From: an uncultured Bacilli bacterium
GTDB taxonomy: Bacteria; Bacillota_I; Bacilli_A; RF39; UBA660
Assembly (NCBI GenBank): GCA_947587565.1
Contig: CANPYA010000045.1
Coordinates: 1 to 9,911, forward strand
Direction: 5' to 3'
Length of the DNA stretch: 9,911 bases
In this document: positions 7,198-9,911 of the stretch, piece by piece
Position numbering within the stretch: the first letter of the stretch is position 1
Layout: every line of letters begins with the position of its first letter
Program-made: the position numbers and the translations under genes
Notes under the pieces: model-generated
The model's input: only the letters and a program-made list of their open reading frames with translations
Told to the model about the DNA's origin: nothing
Databases searched by the model: none

Positions 7198-8436
7198 ATG
7201 AATATAAAAGATATTTATGCTCGTGAGATACTTGATAGTCGGGGTAATCCTACAGTAGAAGTAGAAATGGTTTTGGCAAATAATATAAGGGCTGTTGCTA
7301 GTGTGCCAAGTGGGGCATCAACGGGTTCAAAAGAAGCTTTAGAATTAAGAGATAATGATAATACTAGATATTTTGGGAAAGGCGTTTTAAAAGCAGTAGA
7401 AAATGTTAATACGACCATAAGAAATGCTTTAATTGGTCAAAAATTAGATCAAGTTATGGTAGATAAAACATTATTAAAATTAGATGGTACGCCAAATAAA
7501 AGTAATTTAGGAGCTAATGCTATGTTAGCGGTTTCTCTAGCTTCTTTAAAATGCTTAGCCAAACTACAAAATAAAGAATTATATGAATATATAACTTATG
7601 GTAAAGTAAGCTTACCAATTCCGATGGTTAATATTATAAATGGAGGAATGCATGCCGATAATAATTTAGATGTCCAAGAATTTATGATTGTTCCTATTGT
7701 TAAAGGGGAAGCTAAAAGAATTGAAGCAGCATCGGAAATATTTCATACTTTAAAAAATATTTTAAAGAAAAAAGGACTATCAACTGGTGTTGGTGATGAA
7801 GGTGGTTTTGCTCCGAATTTAAGTAAGACTACTGATGCTTTAGATTTAATTATGGATGCCATTAATGAAGCTAACTATACTCCTGGTAAAGATGTTTTAA
7901 TTGCTTTAGATGTTGCAGCTAGTGAATTGTATGACAAAGATAAAAATGTTTATCACATTGATAATAGAGAACTAAGTGCTAATGATTTAGTCAAATATTA
8001 TTTAGATTTAATTAGAAATTATCCAATTATTAGTATTGAAGATCCATTTGAAGAAAATGATTTAGAGTCTTTAGGAGTTCTCACCGCTTTAGTTGGTGAT
8101 AAAATAATGCTTGTTGGTGATGATTATTTCTGTACTAATGCTACCCTTTTAGAAAAAGGAATTAGTCAAAGAGCAGGTAATGCTATTTTACTTAAAGCCA
8201 ATCAAATTGGAACAATTTCAGAAATGACGAAAACAATTATTACCGCCAAAAAAAATAATTATAAAACAGTAATTAGTCATAGAAGTGGGGAAACAGAAGA
8301 TACTTTTATTGCAGATTTAGCAGTGGGTTTTGGCATACCTTTTATTAAAACTGGTTCAGTTTGTCGGGGAGAACGTATTGCCAAATATAATCGACTTATG
8401 AAAATTGAAGACAGGTTAAACAAAAAATTTGAATGA
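7198..8436 (+). CDS. eno: enolase (phosphopyruvate hydratase)
   Basis: Cytosolic glycolytic enzyme converting 2-phosphoglycerate to phosphoenolpyruvate with Mg2+. The start at 7198 gives the family N-terminus I-Y-A-R-E-I-L-D-S-R-G-N-P-T-V and has AGGTGG seven bases upstream; upstream in-frame codons cross a terminator and are not coding. The 412 residues keep the expected catalytic and metal sites: His152 (G-G-M-H-A-D-N), Glu161, Glu201 (D-E-G-G-F-A-P), Asp238, Glu281 (S-I-E-D-P), Asp309 (G-D-D), Lys333 (L-L-K-A-N-Q-I-G-T), His361 (S-H-R-S-G-E-T-E-D) and Lys384 (I-K-T-G). It is shorter than typical bacterial enolases (about 430), mainly because it ends at I-E-D-R-L-N-K-K-F-E, lacking the usual last 12-15 residues. 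The promoter cassette of the next gene starts two bases after the stop. It is not grouped with gap, pgk or gpm here, and probably active. Confidence 0.96.
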   Translation: MNIKDIYAREILDSRGNPTVEVEMVLANNIRAVASVPSGASTGSKEALELRDNDNTRYFGKGVLKAVENVNTTIRNALIGQKLDQVMVDKTLLKLDGTPNKSNLGANAMLAVSLASLKCLAKLQNKELYEYITYGKVSLPIPMVNIINGGMHADNNLDVQEFMIVPIVKGEAKRIEAASEIFHTLKNILKKKGLSTGVGDEGGFAPNLSKTTDALDLIMDAINEANYTPGKDVLIALDVAASELYDKDKNVYHIDNRELSANDLVKYYLDLIRNYPIISIEDPFEENDLESLGVLTALVGDKIMLVGDDYFCTNATLLEKGISQRAGNAILLKANQIGTISEMTKTIITAKKNNYKTVISHRSGETEDTFIADLAVGFGIPFIKTGSVCRGERIAKYNRLMKIEDRLNKKFE

Positions 8437-8438
8437 AA

Positions 8439-8501
8439 AATGTTGACTGGGGGGGGTAATATTTTATAATAAAATCATAGGATAGAAGGTGTGTCTTATG
8501 A
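8439..8501 (+). repeat. 63-bp direct repeat, copy 2 (promoter-leader cassette)
   Basis: Second copy of the segment at 4894-4956, in the same orientation and 3,545 bases downstream, starting two bases after the enolase stop codon. The only difference, G8489, improves the Shine-Dalgarno match (AGAAGGTG instead of AGAAGATG) and turns the upstream in-frame ATG into GTG. Both G tracts are eight long. Confidence 0.95.
8443..8470 (+). promoter_or_regulatory. promoter with poly-G spacer (candidate phase-variable), copy 2
   Basis: TTGACT (8443-8448), eight G (8449-8456), and TATAAT (8465-8470), with a 16-base spacer as in copy 1. Unlike copy 1, no terminator separates it from the upstream gene, so enolase transcripts may run into the downstream gene and give a baseline level independent of the switch. 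Confidence 0.85.
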
Positions 8502-9841
8502 TGAAGAAAAATAAAAATATACTGATATTTTTAGGATTAGGAATAATACTAGTTGTTAGTATGTTTTTTGTGTTTAATAATTCTCATACTTATAAAGAAC
8601 TACCAAAAGTTAAAGTAAAAGAATCAATAAAAAACAAACAATTTGCTTTAATGCTAGAACAAGATAATGGCGAATACAAAGAAAGTGAAGGAGAACTTCC
8701 AACCGAAGGCTATGTTTTTAATGATAATAAATCAGGATGTACAGATATAAATGGCAAAATAATTGATGGAACATTAAATTATGATTATGAAACCTATACA
8801 GTTTTGGTAGATACAAGTAAAACAAGTTATTGTTATTTATATTATGATAAAGAACCAAATATAGGTTATTTAAGAATTCAGGATAGTGCTAGTCAATTAA
8901 CTAAAGAACTAGTTGGAGGGATGTATAGATATCAAGGAACAGATAATGTAGCTAATTGGATTTGCTTTGGAACAAAAGATATTAATCAATGTAAAGAAAA
9001 TATTGATAAATATATGTATAGAATAATTGGCATAAATGCCAAAGGTGAGTTATATTTATTAAAAGAAACATTCTTAAAAGAAGGTTCAGTAACAGGATTT
9101 GCTTGGAATGATGAAGATTTAATAAGCGGTTCTAGTGTTGATTTATGTTCAGAAGGAATCTGTCCCGAATGGAATGAAGCTGATTTATTTCAAAGAATAA
9201 ATGGCACAGCAAATGGAACAACTCCGGGTAATGGTGATGCTAATGATGGAGTAGAAAATGATACCGATATATTTGTTGATAGTGAATATTACGATTACTT
9301 AAAATCAGGCGATAAAGTAAACGGCGGAACAGCTAGTGAATGGTATAAATTAATACAAACCCACTCTTGGTATTATGGAGATGCAACAAATCCAACATAT
9401 AATGGAAATATAATGTACAATATAGAAAAGGGAAAAGCTGAAGCAACACACTATGCTAAAGGAGAAGATGGAATAGTATCAAGTCAAAAATATATTTGGA
9501 CAAATAAAGTAGATGAAAAAGTAAGTTTAATGTATATACATGATTATGCATATGCATATCCTGATGGAAATCCAAGTTATACAAATGTAACAAACAGTTG
9601 GATCTATTTTCAAAAGGATGGCTACAATAGTAGCCCAACTTATGAATGGTTAAGCATTCGTTGGGGTCTATGGAGAGAGAGTAGTTTAAGTATCCGTACA
9701 TTAACTGTGGATATTGGCGGCAATTTTTACACTCACAATTTAAGAATTAGCAACGGTGTTCGGCCAGTCTTTTATCTTTCTTCCGAGGCAAAAATAACTG
9801 GAGGGGAAGGCACACAAAGTTCACCATATATGTTATCTTAA
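8498..9841 (+). CDS. membrane-anchored exported protein with one DUF6273-like module
   Basis: A 447-residue paralogue of the protein at 4953-7106. Order: basic N-terminus and signal-anchor helix (about 6-24, no lipobox); small domain from about 42 (K-Q-F-A-L-M-L) with Cys in K-S-G-C and S-Y-C near 77 and 106; one module from about 137 (G-G-M-Y-R-Y-Q-G, I-C-F-G-T-K-D, Y-M-Y-R-I-I-G, W-N-E-A-D-L-F, Y-I-W-T-N-K, Y-I-H-D-Y-A-Y-A-Y-P-D-G, G-V-R-P-V-F-Y-L-S-S), ending G-T-Q-S-S-P-Y-M-L-S. An acidic Gly/Asn/Asp-rich loop (about 245-265) is absent from the paralogue's modules. There is no sortase signal. ATG 8498 is preferred: AGAAGGTG lies six bases upstream, whereas the in-frame GTG at 8489 lies inside that site. 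The last part of the gene uses CGN arginine and C-ending codons more than the rest. Function is unknown; surface exposure is inferred from the anchor helix and Cys pairs. Confidence 0.85.
   Translation: MMKKNKNILIFLGLGIILVVSMFFVFNNSHTYKELPKVKVKESIKNKQFALMLEQDNGEYKESEGELPTEGYVFNDNKSGCTDINGKIIDGTLNYDYETYTVLVDTSKTSYCYLYYDKEPNIGYLRIQDSASQLTKELVGGMYRYQGTDNVANWICFGTKDINQCKENIDKYMYRIIGINAKGELYLLKETFLKEGSVTGFAWNDEDLISGSSVDLCSEGICPEWNEADLFQRINGTANGTTPGNGDANDGVENDTDIFVDSEYYDYLKSGDKVNGGTASEWYKLIQTHSWYYGDATNPTYNGNIMYNIEKGKAEATHYAKGEDGIVSSQKYIWTNKVDEKVSLMYIHDYAYAYPDGNPSYTNVTNSWIYFQKDGYNSSPTYEWLSIRWGLWRESSLSIRTLTVDIGGNFYTHNLRISNGVRPVFYLSSEAKITGGEGTQSSPYMLS
9650..9788 (+). other. 3' segment with divergent codon use (possible diversified region)
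   Basis: Encodes the stretch between E-W-L and the end of R-P-V-F-Y-L-S-S. By hand count about 10 of 49 codons end in C, against roughly 30 of 380 in the rest of the gene. Arg is CGT, CGT and CGG as well as AGA, whereas upstream I see only AGA. In C-type-lectin-fold proteins this is the surface-loop region that diversity-generating retroelements rewrite, and AAC-derived codons would leave such a bias. No template repeat or reverse transcriptase is in the window. Confidence 0.3.
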
Positions 9842-9856
9842 CTGAGGACAGTTTTT
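9840..9856 (+). terminator. weak hairpin with T tract after the second exported-protein gene
   Basis: AACTG (9840-9844) and CAGTT (9849-9853) form a five-base-pair stem with tetraloop AGGA, overlapping the stop codon and followed by T up to 9856. It would be a weak intrinsic terminator. A short hairpin right after a C-type-lectin gene is also found in some diversity-generating retroelements, but this stem is shorter than I would expect for that. Confidence 0.45.
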
Positions 9857-9911
9857 AAAAAAAGCCGAAAATAAAAGGAAAAGACAGTAAAAAAGTACGA
9901 CCTAAGGTTAA
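9857..9911. other. unassigned purine-rich end of window
   Basis: 55 bases, strongly A/G-rich on the plus strand, with a short GC-richer end around 9896-9907. There is no start codon with a ribosome binding site, no repeat of earlier sequence that I can find, and no tRNA-like fold. It may be the 5' flank of the next gene or a non-coding element. Confidence 0.3.

Noticed and set aside
8434..8474. Reading the enolase TGA as Trp (code 4), extending the protein into the promoter cassette
   Set aside because: The extension (about 11 residues, including three Gly from the G tract) does not resemble any enolase C-terminus, and all Trp positions in the window use TGG, so TGA is taken as stop.
4894..8501. 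Invertible promoter (recombinase-driven inverton) or transposon ends
   Set aside because: The two copies are direct, not inverted, there are no terminal inverted repeats or target-site duplications, and no recombinase or transposase is encoded in the window.
4953..9841. The two exported proteins as substrates of the sortase in the same window
   Set aside because: Neither C-terminus has an LPXTG/NPXTN-like motif followed by a hydrophobic helix and basic tail; both end in the folded module.
1..9911. CRISPR array, tRNA or rRNA genes
   Set aside because: I found no regularly spaced repeats, no cloverleaf with CCA end and no rRNA-like conserved blocks on either strand.

Overview
The window is a chromosomal segment from an AT-rich bacterium that uses TGG for Trp and TGA as a stop (the enolase gene ends in TGA). 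Gene content (class B sortase, FemAB-type peptidoglycan-bridge transferase, HdeD/DUF308 membrane protein, Gram-positive style Shine-Dalgarno sites of the AGGTG type) points to a low-GC, monoderm Firmicute, probably an uncultured gut Bacilli/Erysipelotrichia- or RF39-like lineage. The taxonomic placement is inference. The standard stop code argues against Mycoplasma/Spiroplasma.

Layout. Positions 1-53 (minus) may hold the first codons of an unidentified gene running off the left edge. 64-1110 (minus) is a class B sortase with an unusually long cytoplasmic tail and Lys where the catalytic Arg is expected. 1209-2948 (plus) is arginyl-tRNA synthetase. 2970-4214 (minus) is a FemAB-family transferase, convergent with argS and sharing one bidirectional terminator hairpin. 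4305-4856 (plus) is a six-helix DUF308 protein followed by a strong terminator. 4953-7106 and 8498-9841 (plus) encode two paralogous exported or membrane-anchored proteins, separated by a complete but slightly short enolase gene (7198-8436). The last 55 bases hold nothing I can name.

The most interesting structure is a 63-bp direct repeat (4894-4956 and 8439-8501, 62/63 identical by eye) that forms the whole promoter and 5' leader of the two exported-protein genes. Each copy has a TTGACT -35 and a TATAAT -10 whose 16-bp spacer contains a run of exactly eight G. In an AT-rich genome this is the classic layout of a slippage-controlled, phase-variable promoter. The coding sequences behind it have diverged far more than the promoter, so the two genes look like members of a dispersed surface-protein family under a common stochastic switch.

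The two proteins share an N-terminal signal anchor, a small two-cysteine domain, and a DUF6273-like (C-type-lectin-fold-like) module ending in R-P-x-F-Y. The first gene carries two such modules, the second one. The end of the second gene has codon use unlike the rest of the gene, which makes a diversity-generating-retroelement target possible. No reverse transcriptase or template repeat lies inside the window, so that remains a guess. Sortase, FemAB protein and the two surface proteins all concern the cell envelope, but neither surface protein carries a recognisable sortase sorting signal.
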